Assembly (NCBI RefSeq): GCF_030651835.1
Contig: NZ_JAUSBX010000091.1
Span: 1-39,020 of the forward strand
Length of the DNA: 39,020 nt
Direction of reading: 5' to 3'
DNA from: Methylicorpusculum sp.
GTDB taxonomy: Bacteria; Pseudomonadota; Gammaproteobacteria; Methylococcales; Methylomonadaceae
The notes beneath the pieces are model-generated. The model was not told the DNA's origin. It did not search any database and worked only from the letters and a program-made list of their open reading frames with translations. This document shows positions 24,198 through 31,868 of the stretch, one piece after another. The position numbers were made by a program, and so were the translations under genes. Numbering within the stretch: position 1 is the stretch's first letter; every line of letters begins with the position of its first letter.

Positions 24198-25448
24198 ATC
24201 GGTCAGGATTTTAAAATCCTTTTGCAGCGACTGCCAATGGAGTTTAAGTTTTTCCTTGTGAATGGTATCCATAGGTAATTCGTCTAGTGCGTCCGGCCAA
24301 AGGCTGCGAGCTTTGGCCTGCGTATCATCAAGATGAGGCTTTATAGCGCGCCAGGGTATGTCTGCTTTTTTCGCCCATGCTTCAAAGTTATCCATTGTGA
24401 CTTGATACCATTGCTTGGTTTTTCCCAGATTCAAGGCATAGTCTTTTTCACCTTCGATATAAACGCGGGTGGTCACAATATCATAGGCGGGAGCCAATTC
24501 AGCGGTAAATCGGTCTTTGTATAGCAAGCTCCAATTTTTGAGGTGGGCATCACCATTCGCCAGCAATATATTGACGAGTAAGCGTCTTGCGAATTGTTGC
24601 GCATTGGCCAGACCATTGCCGGTAAATTGATAAATTATTTTACCGATTTGCTCATAACTCGCCGAATTGTATTTCTGATGCGGATATTTGACGAGCACTT
24701 GAGCAAAATCTTCCATATGGATACGGCTCGTGTTATCCCGATCAAACCGCTTGATAGCAAAGGCGTACCGCTCTTCGGGCAGGTTAATTTGAGGAAGATT
24801 GTCGAGTTTGTCCACCTCGACCAGTTTAATCTCAGGAATATCGACACCGGCCAGCGAGGCGAGCATCATCGCCGTGTATTCGTTGAGTGGAACGTTTTTG
24901 TGTTTGGTAGAAGGTGTTTTAATGATCCAGTCACCCAATGCGCCGGTTTTAGATAAAAGAAAGCGGCCGTCATTTTCCTTCATGGAAAATTTGATTTGTA
25001 CGCCGGCTAACGAAAACCGATTTTCAATTATGGCCCGATTGACCGGTATCACTTGAATATCAGAAGTAAGAATATTGAGAGGCACCTCTTCCGGAGACAG
25101 GGGTTCGGCAATCAACGCGCCGGGCAAATCTCTTCCCAAATAAGTAAACAATTGGAATTCGTTGTCGGGGTGTGTTTTCAAACCTTGAGTAATCAGTTCC
25201 CTTAGGGCTCCTTCCGGCAGCAGATTCGAAAGAACGGGATGTAACCGCTGGGTTCTCACCCAAGGTGTTGCCAGTATTTTATCGGCATACGGAAAATCAG
25301 GTCTGGTGATGAGACTCAATGTCGGTCGGGATGGATCGGCTTTAAACGTTTCATCGAAAATCAGGCAATTTCGACCGTCCTGAGCACCTGTCAGATAACC
25401 AATAAGCGTGTCATGCAGCATTAAGCGTAGGACACTGATCTTAACCAT
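24195..25448 (-). CDS. hipA: HipA-family serine/threonine kinase toxin
   Basis: The 417-residue kinase shows the N-terminal HipA domain (LIGYLTGAQDGRNCLIFDE), the loop SLAGVQIKFSMK, the nucleotide-binding segment (FLLSKTGALGDWIIKTP), the catalytic NGDAHLKNWSLLY and the metal-binding APAYDIVTT. HipA kinases phosphorylate glutamyl-tRNA synthetase or similar targets and induce dormancy. The ATG at 25448 follows GGAGGA and lies 5 nt after the hipB stop, so it is preferred to the upstream start at 25484. The stop codon lies in the palindromic repeat. Antitoxin and operator are present, so the module looks complete. Confidence 0.9.
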   Translation of the reverse strand: MVKISVLRLMLHDTLIGYLTGAQDGRNCLIFDETFKADPSRPTLSLITRPDFPYADKILATPWVRTQRLHPVLSNLLPEGALRELITQGLKTHPDNEFQLFTYLGRDLPGALIAEPLSPEEVPLNILTSDIQVIPVNRAIIENRFSLAGVQIKFSMKENDGRFLLSKTGALGDWIIKTPSTKHKNVPLNEYTAMMLASLAGVDIPEIKLVEVDKLDNLPQINLPEERYAFAIKRFDRDNTSRIHMEDFAQVLVKYPHQKYNSASYEQIGKIIYQFTGNGLANAQQFARRLLVNILLANGDAHLKNWSLLYKDRFTAELAPAYDIVTTRVYIEGEKDYALNLGKTKQWYQVTMDNFEAWAKKADIPWRAIKPHLDDTQAKARSLWPDALDELPMDTIHKEKLKLHWQSLQKDFKILTD

Positions 25449-25453
25449 CTTGG

Positions 25454-25774
25454 TTAGTCCTCCTCCCCAAATACACCTTGCCATGGATTATCGGCCAGAA
25501 CGTTTGTTTCACTTTGAATTTGACTCATTGGATTATGCGGACTTATTTTTCCTTCGAGAAGGGCTTTTACGGCCAGAAGTTTTTCTTGGGGTATCAGCAT
25601 CAGTTCCATTTTGAGTCCTTTAGCGACAAGCGCCAGGTTATCTAGCCTTGGATTGCCATTGGCTTCAAGACGCTGGTATTGTTGCCTTGGCATGCCCACA
25701 CGCATGAACATATCTTCTTGTTTGTAGCCCAGCTCCTTGCGTCGCTGCTTAAGTTGATCGTGAATAGAGCTCAT
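25454..25774 (-). CDS. hipB: HipB-type antitoxin and XRE-family repressor
   Basis: The 106-residue protein has an N-terminal XRE helix-turn-helix (QLKQRRKELGYKQEDMFMRVGMPRQQYQRLEANGNPRLDNLALVAKGL in order, residues 7-55) followed by the short LMLIPQEKLLAVKALL segment, typical of HipB. The C-terminal tail (about 75-106) ends in a tryptophan-bearing segment (ADNPWQGVFGEE), similar in kind to the HipB tail needed for stability control. It precedes hipA and is expected to bind the inverted repeats at 25795-25852 as autorepressor and to neutralise HipA. Confidence 0.88.
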   Translation of the reverse strand: MSSIHDQLKQRRKELGYKQEDMFMRVGMPRQQYQRLEANGNPRLDNLALVAKGLKMELMLIPQEKLLAVKALLEGKISPHNPMSQIQSETNVLADNPWQGVFGEED

Positions 25775-25794
25775 TTTTTTAAAAAGATATAAAA

Positions 25795-25852
25795 ACGTTG
25801 CTTTTCATTGTTAATGAAACATATTAGTTTCATTTATTTCATAAAGCAACGT
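25795..25852. promoter_or_regulatory. hipBA operator-promoter region with inverted repeats
   Basis: A perfect 10-bp inverted repeat, ACGTTGCTTT (25795-25804) and AAAGCAACGT (25843-25852), encloses four copies of TTTCAT or its complement (25803-25808, 25814-25819, 25828-25833, 25837-25842). Arrangement and position 20-80 bp before hipB fit a multi-site autoregulatory operator. Confidence 0.6.
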
Positions 25853-25898
25853 AAAAGTTTCTTTTTGGATTTTTGCGCAACAAACGCCACTCTTCAGG

Positions 25899-26132
25899 TT
25901 AACTTTTATCCTGCGTCCAATCGGTGTTAACAAACAGCGACTCCACTTTTTGTCTTGCCCAGGGTGTCTTGCGCAAAAACTTGAGGCTGGAAGCCACGCT
26001 TGGATTGCTGGTAAAACAGTTGAGGTTGATTTGGCGGCCCAACTCTTCCCAGCCGTAATGTTCCACCAAGCGGGTAACGATCCTTTCCAGGGTTATGCCG
26101 TGCAGTGGATCGGTAATTCCGGATTTAGGCAT
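25899..26132 (-). CDS. VF530 family (DUF2132) DNA-binding protein
   Basis: The 77-residue protein matches the VF530/DUF2132 family: [27 protein letters not shown], then [26 protein letters not shown]. The fold is a small helical bundle thought to bind DNA, function unknown. The open frame reaches 26276, but the ATG at 26132 begins the family sequence and overlaps the end of the RRM gene by 8 bp, so they are co-transcribed. It is commonly an isolated housekeeping-like gene; no link to the neighbouring hipBA is evident. Confidence 0.82.
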   Translation of the reverse strand: MPKSGITDPLHGITLERIVTRLVEHYGWEELGRQINLNCFTSNPSVASSLKFLRKTPWARQKVESLFVNTDWTQDKS

Positions 26133-26406
26133 TTGAGTTGGATTTTGCAGGTTTGCTGTCGTCCTTTTTTGGCTCGGCTTTTTTAACGCGGATCTTGTTA
26201 CCGGCCACATTTTTGCCGTTAAGAACAAGAACGGCGGCTTTGGCTTCACCTGGATTAGGCATTTCAACATAGCCAAACCCTTTGGACTGATGGGTTTCTT
26301 TGTCCATTACCAGCGTACAGGATTGGACTTTACCGTGAGCCTGGAACATGACCAGCAGTTCGGCCTCAGTTGTGGAACGTGCGAGATTGCGGATTAATAT
26401 TTTCAT
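26125..26406 (-). CDS. RNA-recognition-motif protein (bacterial Rbp type)
   Basis: The 93-residue protein is one RRM: RNP2 ILIRNLAR at residues 3-10 and RNP1 KGFGYVEM near 43-50, followed by [25 protein letters not shown]. The Lys/Ser/Asn-rich tail ([14 protein letters not shown]) is typical of these small proteins, which bind single-stranded RNA and often rise in cold. It is the first gene of a two-gene unit with the VF530 protein. The region upstream (26407-26556) is AT-rich and presumably holds its promoter. Confidence 0.87.
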   Translation of the reverse strand: MKILIRNLARSTTEAELLVMFQAHGKVQSCTLVMDKETHQSKGFGYVEMPNPGEAKAAVLVLNGKNVAGNKIRVKKAEPKKDDSKPAKSNSNA

Positions 26407-26556
26407 GTAATCAATTTGTTAGAGTGAAGTTAGGCACTATACAGATTCTCAATCAATCATTCACTTCTAATGGTGTGACCTGCAGGGAAAACGCATTAAA
26501 ACACTATAGAAAATCAGATAGTTAACATATTCCTTTTTCCGGATTAACTATAAGAT

Positions 26557-26884
26557 TTGGTTTATTTGAAACCTAAAAAAGGCTTTGTGTCGCTATCGCG
26601 ATGCTTAAGTGGAGTCGGTTCGCGGACCGACAACCGCGATACTTTTCTTTGCTTGTCCAAAGAAAAGTATCCAAAAGAAAAGACACCCGGAGGCCGCTGC
26701 ATCCTGCGCGCTGACGATTTTACCGAGGGTTTTCGGATGGGCTATCCCTAGCCCTCCGAAAACGAGCGGCATCCCTGCCGCTCCCCTAGCGGGCAATACT
26801 CGGCAAAATCGCCAGTGCTCGGCGCGGCCTAACGGGACCCAGGATGGACGCCATAAGTTGAACCAAATTGACAATGCGTTCTAA
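26557..26884. repeat. dispersed intergenic repeat of about 300 bp with nested hairpins
   Basis: The segment contains a CTTTTCTTTG/CAAAGAAAAG hairpin (26641-26669), an imperfect TTTTCGGATGGGCTA/TAGCCCTCCGAAAA stem (26731-26763) and a GAGCGGCA/TGCCGCTC stem (26764-26785). ORFs on both strands are low-quality and the composition is unlike the neighbouring genes. The CTTTGCTTGTCCAAAGAAAAG motif is, from memory, widespread between genes of many proteobacteria. It fills most of the gene-free interval 26407-26998. Confidence 0.55.
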
Positions 26885-26998
26885 GCAACCAGATAACATA
26901 TTTATATTTTTATTATTTTAATGCGTTTACCCTGGTGTGACCTGAATCTATTCATAAAGCAGCTTACTGATTTTATGAAAGACCCGCTGGGAAATAGC

Positions 26999-27688
26999 CT
27001 ATTCGTTGAGCGTGATGATCTTGCGTAAGCCTTGATGATCGAGCACCTCTACCGTTTTACCGTTGACGCTGATCAGTTGCTGCCTGATCAACTGCTGGAG
27101 AATGCGTGAAAATGTTTCGGGTCTTACGGACAGCCGTGACGCCAGCACCTGCTTGGGCGTGTCCCATTCGAGGCTATAGTGATCCGGCTGGCCGGGTGGT
27201 GCTGATTGTAACAAAAAATGAATCACGCGGACGCTGGCGTTTTGTAAGGTCAACTGATCAATTTCCTTGATGGCATTGTGCAAGCGCCGGCTCATATCAC
27301 CGAGCATGTGTAAACAAAGTTCATTGGATTCCTGTAAAAATCCCAGAAACACGCTCATGTCTATCATCCATAATTGACTGTCGCGCACCGATTTTGCGCT
27401 GACCGGGAATTGATTATGTTTAAAAAACATAACCGCTTCTGCAAACGTTTGACCCGCTTGGATAAGGTCGATGACTTTTTCTTCACCTGAAGGTGATAAG
27501 CGATACAGCTGAACCAATCCCTGCTGCAACAAAAAAAAATGACTCGCAACATCGCCGCAATGAAATAAATGTTCACCTTCGTTCACTTCAATCAGACGAG
27601 CCGTCTCCCGGATTTGTTCAAATTGTTCATCATTCAATCCGGTAAATAGAAAATTAAGCCGTAAATCATTCAGACCTTGTTCATTCAT
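26999..27688 (-). CDS. dnr: Crp/Fnr family regulator, Dnr-like (nitric oxide response)
   Basis: The 229-residue regulator has an N-terminal cyclic-nucleotide-type sensor domain (LRLNFLFTGLNDEQFEQI, VNEGEHLFHCGDVASHFFLLQQGLVQLY, LIQAGQTFAEAVMF), a dimerisation helix (about 130-155) and a C-terminal winged helix with the recognition segment LASRLSVRPETFSRILQQL. The N-terminal cysteine cluster of Fnr is missing, so it is not an Fe-S oxygen sensor; the pattern resembles Dnr, which senses NO through haem. It is divergent from norCB, and a perfect Fnr/Dnr box lies between. The assignment to Dnr, and not to another Crp/Fnr group, rests on this context. Confidence 0.8.
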   Translation of the reverse strand: MNEQGLNDLRLNFLFTGLNDEQFEQIRETARLIEVNEGEHLFHCGDVASHFFLLQQGLVQLYRLSPSGEEKVIDLIQAGQTFAEAVMFFKHNQFPVSAKSVRDSQLWMIDMSVFLGFLQESNELCLHMLGDMSRRLHNAIKEIDQLTLQNASVRVIHFLLQSAPPGQPDHYSLEWDTPKQVLASRLSVRPETFSRILQQLIRQQLISVNGKTVEVLDHQGLRKIITLNE

Positions 27689-27699
27689 TTGAAACTCAC

Positions 27700-27713
27700 T
27701 TGATTTAGATCAA
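27700..27713. promoter_or_regulatory. Fnr/Dnr box in the dnr-nor divergent region
   Basis: The sequence TTGAT-TTAG-ATCAA is a perfect Fnr-type palindrome. A TATTCT -10 candidate at 27737-27742 lies at class II spacing for plus-strand transcription, with a start near 27748, about 180 nt before the first nor-linked gene. On the other side the box is only 12 bp from the dnr start and could mediate autoregulation. Confidence 0.65.
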
Positions 27714-27807
27714 GGACAATGTAACCGCAGGGCAGTTATTCTGACAATTAAAAAAATGGTCGGAATTAATCAGCGTCATAGTTAAGTGATTCAGAATTCC
27801 AGTACGT

Positions 27808-27819
27808 ATCAGTACTGAT
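27808..27819. promoter_or_regulatory. short perfect palindrome upstream of the nor-linked genes
   Basis: ATCAGTACTGAT is a perfect 12-bp palindrome in the intended 5' leader. It could be a binding site for an unidentified regulator or chance; nothing else supports it. Confidence 0.25.
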
Positions 27820-27930
27820 GTTTTTTTTCAGGTTGATTTTCTATACTCAACCGGACGGTGCGAAACCATTTCTACCCGCAAAAAATCGTATCCAATACCT
27901 AACCATGGCTCAGGCCGGGAGATTCAGTTA

Positions 27931-28251
27931 GTGATGCTCGAACCTGTTGCCCTTAAAGATTTTTTTATTACTTTTTTTTCATCGGCCCTGGTCATTCTGG
28001 CGGGAGCGAGTTATGCCCTGCTCTATGCCTGGTCGCATCTTTCCGGAAACAGAACCTACCGGCTCTTGGCCTATTTTGCTTATGCCGTATTAGTGATTGC
28101 TGTCGTAGTCTTAAGTCGAGCGGCCAATTTTTCAGGGTATTGGCTGCTGATTTCTGTAGCGATGGTCGTAGGTTATTTCTTTGCTCCGATCGGCATTTGG
28201 CATCTTTGTATCAAAACGCATCAATCTGAACACGCACCGGCCGATCAATGA
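27931..28251 (+). CDS. small integral membrane protein linked to norCB
   Basis: The 106-residue protein (GTG at 27931, or ATG at 27934) has three predicted membrane helices: FFITFFSSALVILAGASYALLY (in parts), YRLLAYFAYAVLVIAVVVL and YWLLISVAMVVGYFFAPIGIW. It ends in a short His-bearing tail (CIKTHQSEHAPADQ). GGGAG lies 9 nt before the GTG. It is the first gene downstream of the Dnr-type promoter and precedes norC, so it may aid assembly or stability of the NO reductase. No named family was recognised. A MITE-like insertion now separates it from norC. Confidence 0.7.
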   Translation: MMLEPVALKDFFITFFSSALVILAGASYALLYAWSHLSGNRTYRLLAYFAYAVLVIAVVVLSRAANFSGYWLLISVAMVVGYFFAPIGIWHLCIKTHQSEHAPADQ

Positions 28252-28319
28252 CCTTGCGCCGGATAGTAGAGCGTAACCCAACACTAAAAATTAAAAGCAT
28301 ATTAGTAACTGCCTTAATC

Positions 28320-28480
28320 CAGCAATTCTCAATTTGAAGGAAAAAAGGGTTGGGAGAAGCTTTTCGAGGATGTTGGCAGCAAGGATGCTGCCGTCAAGCC
28401 CCCAAGGAAGGGTTTACGGCGTTCCTCGAAAGGCTTTTCCCAACCAAGTGACACTGAAAATATCAAACTGGGAATTGCTG
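28320..28480. mobile_element. MITE-like element, copy 2 (161 bp, 9-bp target duplication)
   Basis: This is the second copy of the 7387-7549 element, in the same orientation and similar over its whole length. Terminal inverted repeats are CAGCAATTCTCAATTTGA and its near complement. It is flanked by direct repeats GCCTTAATC (28311-28319) and GCCTTGATC (28481-28489), identical at eight of nine positions. It lies between the small membrane gene and norC. Confidence 0.87.
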
Positions 28481-28526
28481 GCCTTGATCACTTCACCATC
28501 AACCTAACCCCACAGGAGAACATCCG

Positions 28527-29126
28527 ATGACTGAAACCCCACCCCTTTGGGCCTCAGAGTCATTCTGGAAAAAAACGGCCATCTGGGTCACTGCAGGATC
28601 ATTTCTGATCCTGGTTGTTTTGACCTTCGATTCTTTAAGTCAAACTACGGCAGGCAGCAAGCGCGTGCCTGGTTATGCGGTAATCAATAAAAAAATTGAT
28701 TACCGCTTTGATAAATCGGTTAACAAATTTATGCCGGTCATCGGCGAGGATGAGCCGCTCTTCGGTCAAGCCTTATCTGAAGAGGATGCCAAAGGCTTGG
28801 TCGATTTGGGCAAAAAAACCGTGCAATCCAAAAACTGCATGAACTGCCACACCTTGCTGGGTAACGGTGCTTATTATGCTCCCGACCTGACCAAAGCCTG
28901 GCTGGATCAGGGCTGGGTATCTCCGGAGCTTCGCGAGGACCTGATGATCAAGTTTCTGATGGATCCCGAAAAAAATGCCCGCACCTTCGGCAGCAACCGG
29001 AAAATGCCTAATCTTAAAATTACCGAACCAGAAGCAAAAGGCATTGTGGCCTTTTTAAAGTGGATGTCCAGCATCGACACCAACGGCTTTCCCTATAACT
29101 TTAAAACCATTGAAGCAGAGGAGTGA
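28527..29126 (+). CDS. norC: nitric oxide reductase cytochrome c subunit NorC
   Basis: The 199-residue subunit is anchored by one N-terminal helix (KTAIWVTAGSFLILVVLTF, residues 16-34) and carries a periplasmic monohaem cytochrome c domain. The haem motif is CMNCH (104-108), and Met160 in KMPNL is the likely distal ligand. NorC passes electrons from cytochrome c to NorB, which reduces NO to N2O. An AGGAGA ribosome-binding site stands 7 nt before the start. It overlaps the open frame of norB. The segment NGAYYAPDLTKAW, after the haem, is characteristic of NorC. Confidence 0.93.
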   Translation: MTETPPLWASESFWKKTAIWVTAGSFLILVVLTFDSLSQTTAGSKRVPGYAVINKKIDYRFDKSVNKFMPVIGEDEPLFGQALSEEDAKGLVDLGKKTVQSKNCMNCHTLLGNGAYYAPDLTKAWLDQGWVSPELREDLMIKFLMDPEKNARTFGSNRKMPNLKITEPEAKGIVAFLKWMSSIDTNGFPYNFKTIEAEE

Positions 29127-29128
29127 TC

Positions 29129-30640
29129 ATGAGTACAGGAGGATTAACAGCGGTCATTCAAAATGCATCGGGCTGCCTGGATAAAGCGCGCAACCAATGG
29201 CAGAAATTTAACACCTGGCTGGAATTGGACAGCTCTCATTTAAGCCCGGGCAGGCAGCTATCGGTCAAATATTTTACCGTGGCCGTCATCCTGTTTTTTG
29301 CGCAAATCCTGTTTGGATTACTGGCGGCAACACAATTTCTTGCACCTGGATTTTTGTACGAGATATTGGATTTCAGTGTCAACCGGATGGTGCATATCAA
29401 TGCCATGGTGGTATGGATGCTCTATGGTTTTATAGGCTGCGTCTATTGGTTGCTGGAAGAAGAAAGCGGCACCGAGATCGTCGGATTAAAACTGGGCAAT
29501 ATCGCGTTTTGGGTACTCACCGCGGCTGTCACTGTGGTGGTTCTGGTTTATTTACTGGTACAGATTGGCCCCGGCAAAGATTCCAGTCTCTGGTTGATCA
29601 ACGAAGGCCGCGAGTATATTGAAGCGCCACGCTGGGCCGATATCGGCATCGTCGTCGTTATTTTGATCTTTTTCTATAACGTGGTGGCAACCTTCAGTAA
29701 AGGTAAATGGTCCGGCATCGCCGGTGTATTGACTCTGGACTTGGTTGCGCTGGCCGGCCTTTATGTCGCAGGCATGTTTTATATGACCAATATTACCCAT
29801 GACCAATACTGGTGGTGGTGGGTCATTCACTTATGGGTAGAAGCAACCTGGGAAGTGCTGGTTGGCGTCATAATGGCCTGGTCGTTGATGAAGCTGTTGG
29901 GCGTGAAGCGCAAGATCGTCGAGATATGGCTTTATATTGAAGTCGCATTGATGTTCGGCTCCGGCATTTTGGGATTGGGACATCATTATTTCTGGATAGG
30001 CACACCGGAATACTGGCTGACCATAGGCGGATTTTTCTCCGCACTGGAACCGATTCCTCTGGTCGCAATGGTCGTCCATGCGCTTTATGACGCCGGTACA
30101 CATTCGTTTAAAAACAGTAATCATCCTGCGGTTGCCTGGATCATAGCTCAAGCCTTCGGTAATTTTTTCGGTGCCGGCGTCTGGGGTTTCATGCATACCC
30201 TGCCGCAAATCAATTTGTATACGCATGGAACGCAATGGTCTGCATCTCACGGCCACCTGGCATTTTTCGGCGCGTATGCGACGATAAATATTGCCTTTTT
30301 CTATCTGGCAATACAGCATTGGCGGGGAAATGTCTGGATGGGCGGCGGCATGGCCAATAACTGGCGCTGGAAATGGGCGTTAGGCTTGTTAAACGCCGGC
30401 GTGCTGGGCATGACGATCGCGTTGTTGATTGCCGGCTATGAACAATCATTTATCGAGCGCGCAGTAGGCGGTTCCACATGGGGTGGTTACTTCGATGCCC
30501 AAAATCACCCTGCGTTTGTAAGCGCGATGGCATGGCGGTTATTTTTCGGACTGGTCACAGCAGCAGGCTTTGTATTGCTGGTTTGGGATTTGATGACGAT
30601 CGGAAAAACTGAAACACGGAAAGCCCAAGTTATCGAGTAA
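29129..30640 (+). CDS. norB: nitric oxide reductase catalytic subunit NorB (cNor type)
   Basis: The 503-residue protein belongs to the haem-copper oxidase superfamily, with about 12 membrane helices. The first haem ligand is in VHINAMVVWML. The non-haem iron site is seen as HLWVEATWEV (His and Glu) and GLGHHYFWIG (two His); haem ligands are in SHGHLAFFGAY. The acidic residue of the proton route is in FSALEPIPL. It is the NorC-dependent form, without the N-terminal extension of quinol-type enzymes, but the cytoplasmic start (about 45 residues) is longer than in Pseudomonas. The ATG at 29129 follows GAGGAG and is preferred to GTG 29123. norD and norQ, usually needed for activation, are not next to it. 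Confidence 0.94.
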   Translation: MSTGGLTAVIQNASGCLDKARNQWQKFNTWLELDSSHLSPGRQLSVKYFTVAVILFFAQILFGLLAATQFLAPGFLYEILDFSVNRMVHINAMVVWMLYGFIGCVYWLLEEESGTEIVGLKLGNIAFWVLTAAVTVVVLVYLLVQIGPGKDSSLWLINEGREYIEAPRWADIGIVVVILIFFYNVVATFSKGKWSGIAGVLTLDLVALAGLYVAGMFYMTNITHDQYWWWWVIHLWVEATWEVLVGVIMAWSLMKLLGVKRKIVEIWLYIEVALMFGSGILGLGHHYFWIGTPEYWLTIGGFFSALEPIPLVAMVVHALYDAGTHSFKNSNHPAVAWIIAQAFGNFFGAGVWGFMHTLPQINLYTHGTQWSASHGHLAFFGAYATINIAFFYLAIQHWRGNVWMGGGMANNWRWKWALGLLNAGVLGMTIALLIAGYEQSFIERAVGGSTWGGYFDAQNHPAFVSAMAWRLFFGLVTAAGFVLLVWDLMTIGKTETRKAQVIE

Positions 30641-30669
30641 TAGAACAGCACACCCCTCCTATTTTTATT

Positions 30670-30768
30670 GGGTGTAGGTGGTTGATTGAAATGGCTTCTG
30701 CTACAAGGATGTTCCAGTGTGTTAAAGGTACGACTTCACGCGTCCTTTTTAATCAACCACCTACAACC
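30670..30768. repeat. palindromic repeat, copy A, after norB
   Basis: The arms are GGGTGTAGGTGGTTGATTG and, at the right end read inward, GGTTGTAGGTGGTTGATTA. The interior (GGCTTCTGC...ACAAGGATGTT, ...CGCGTCCTTTTT) resembles 35217-35315. The block CACCCCTCCTATTTTTATT just to the left reappears, inverted, at the right end of that copy. Confidence 0.7.
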
Positions 30769-30818
30769 TCAATTGACAGCGAGCGAGCGGTTACGCGTTT
30801 TTAATAAATCCCCCTTGA

Positions 30819-30839
30819 TCCCCCTTTTCCAAAGGGGGA
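30819..30839. terminator. hairpin between convergent norB and the 30870 gene
   Basis: TCCCCCTTT and AAAGGGGGA form a 9-bp stem around TCC. On the minus strand the stem is placed just after the 30870 stop; on the plus strand it is 180 nt after norB. It could serve both, although no long T-run follows. Confidence 0.45.
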
Positions 30840-30869
30840 GGTTATTATCCCAACCCAAACCGTGCCTTA

Positions 30870-31667
30870 TTAATTGCCATGCCGGTCTCTGCCGAATTTC
30901 AATATCAGCGGCGTACCTTGATTATGAATGGTCATTTGTTTACGCGACTCTTTTTCGACGCGGATACTCTTAACCGGTTCAGCGGTTTTAGGTAACGGCT
31001 CCTCTACTACCTCTTCCGCTGTTTCAACTTCAATCAGCACATCGGGTGCCCAGCCCGGTTTAATGGTTTGCTTGCTTTGCTCGTCCGGTGTGGTCACGTT
31101 GATCTCGTTAATATTGAGTTCTTTGAGCTGATTAAGACAAGTGGTACTGACCCAGTCAATCAATTTGTCTGATGTCATGCTCAGCTCAGTGCCGCTCCAA
31201 CCCGATGCTGCGCTGAATTCCATCGTATAGGTATCAAGTACTTCACCATTGCCGATGGCAATTAAAGAGCAGCTTACCGGTACGATCTTGGCTTTTTGAA
31301 AGTCCAAAGCTCGAGGATCTGAATTTCCGGATGAGAAAGAAAAACCGGTTGGTGTAGAGCTTTTTTTGATTTCACCGACACTACCTTCCAACCGGTGAGT
31401 CGTCTGTGAACCGGAAATCTCCGTTACCTGATAACCCCAGCTTGATAAATTGGCAGAGACTTGTGCAGCGATGGCTTGATTATCACTCTCAGAAATATCC
31501 TCAGTGACGGAATTGCGTTGCAAAGTAAAGACCATACCCTTGACTGAAGCCGCATCTACCGTGACCGGTTTGCTTGAAGAAAATCCCGTACAACTGATCG
31601 TCAATGCCGCAATAACCGTACTTAAAAAACCGGCTTTGACAATTTGAACGTGGAATGAAGAAATCAT
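30870..31667 (-). CDS. probable exported lipoprotein, unknown function
   Basis: The 265-residue protein begins with a signal-type stretch (VKAGFLSTVIAALTISCTG) with a weak lipobox at Cys26. The mature part has a domain with TLQRNSVTEDISESDNQAIAAQVSANLSSWGYQVTE, typical of lipoproteins that form small alpha/beta domains, then VPVSCSLIAIGNGEVLDTYTMEF, and a proline/valine/glutamate-rich linker (TAEEVVEEPLPKTAEPVKS). The C-terminal peptide is basic. No family was assigned. It is first seen downstream of two further envelope protein genes on the same strand, but gaps of about 200 bp suggest separate transcripts. Confidence 0.7.
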   Translation of the reverse strand: MISSFHVQIVKAGFLSTVIAALTISCTGFSSSKPVTVDAASVKGMVFTLQRNSVTEDISESDNQAIAAQVSANLSSWGYQVTEISGSQTTHRLEGSVGEIKKSSTPTGFSFSSGNSDPRALDFQKAKIVPVSCSLIAIGNGEVLDTYTMEFSAASGWSGTELSMTSDKLIDWVSTTCLNQLKELNINEINVTTPDEQSKQTIKPGWAPDVLIEVETAEEVVEEPLPKTAEPVKSIRVEKESRKQMTIHNQGTPLILKFGRDRHGN

Positions 31668-31868
31668 GAAGTTAACCTCTTAAACAGTAAAGTCTACTTT
31701 ACGCTGACGCCGGATTTATCCCTATACGTCATTTAACGCATTGTCCAAAACGTTGTTTACAGGTAAAGAATCGGCCTGGACAAAGTAATTTGTCGTGACC
31801 AATGGAATGTACAAAGAGACGACCGATTACTCATCGGTCATCCCTTGGCATTTCAAACCGGGCAGTTC

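Noticed and set aside
26605-26884. Overlapping ORFs of about 90 codons on both strands
   Set aside because: They lie within the dispersed hairpin repeat and have no domain or ribosome-binding site.
30686-30973. 95-codon plus-strand ORF after norB
   Set aside because: It runs through the palindromic repeat and into the antisense of the 30870 gene; no start signal.
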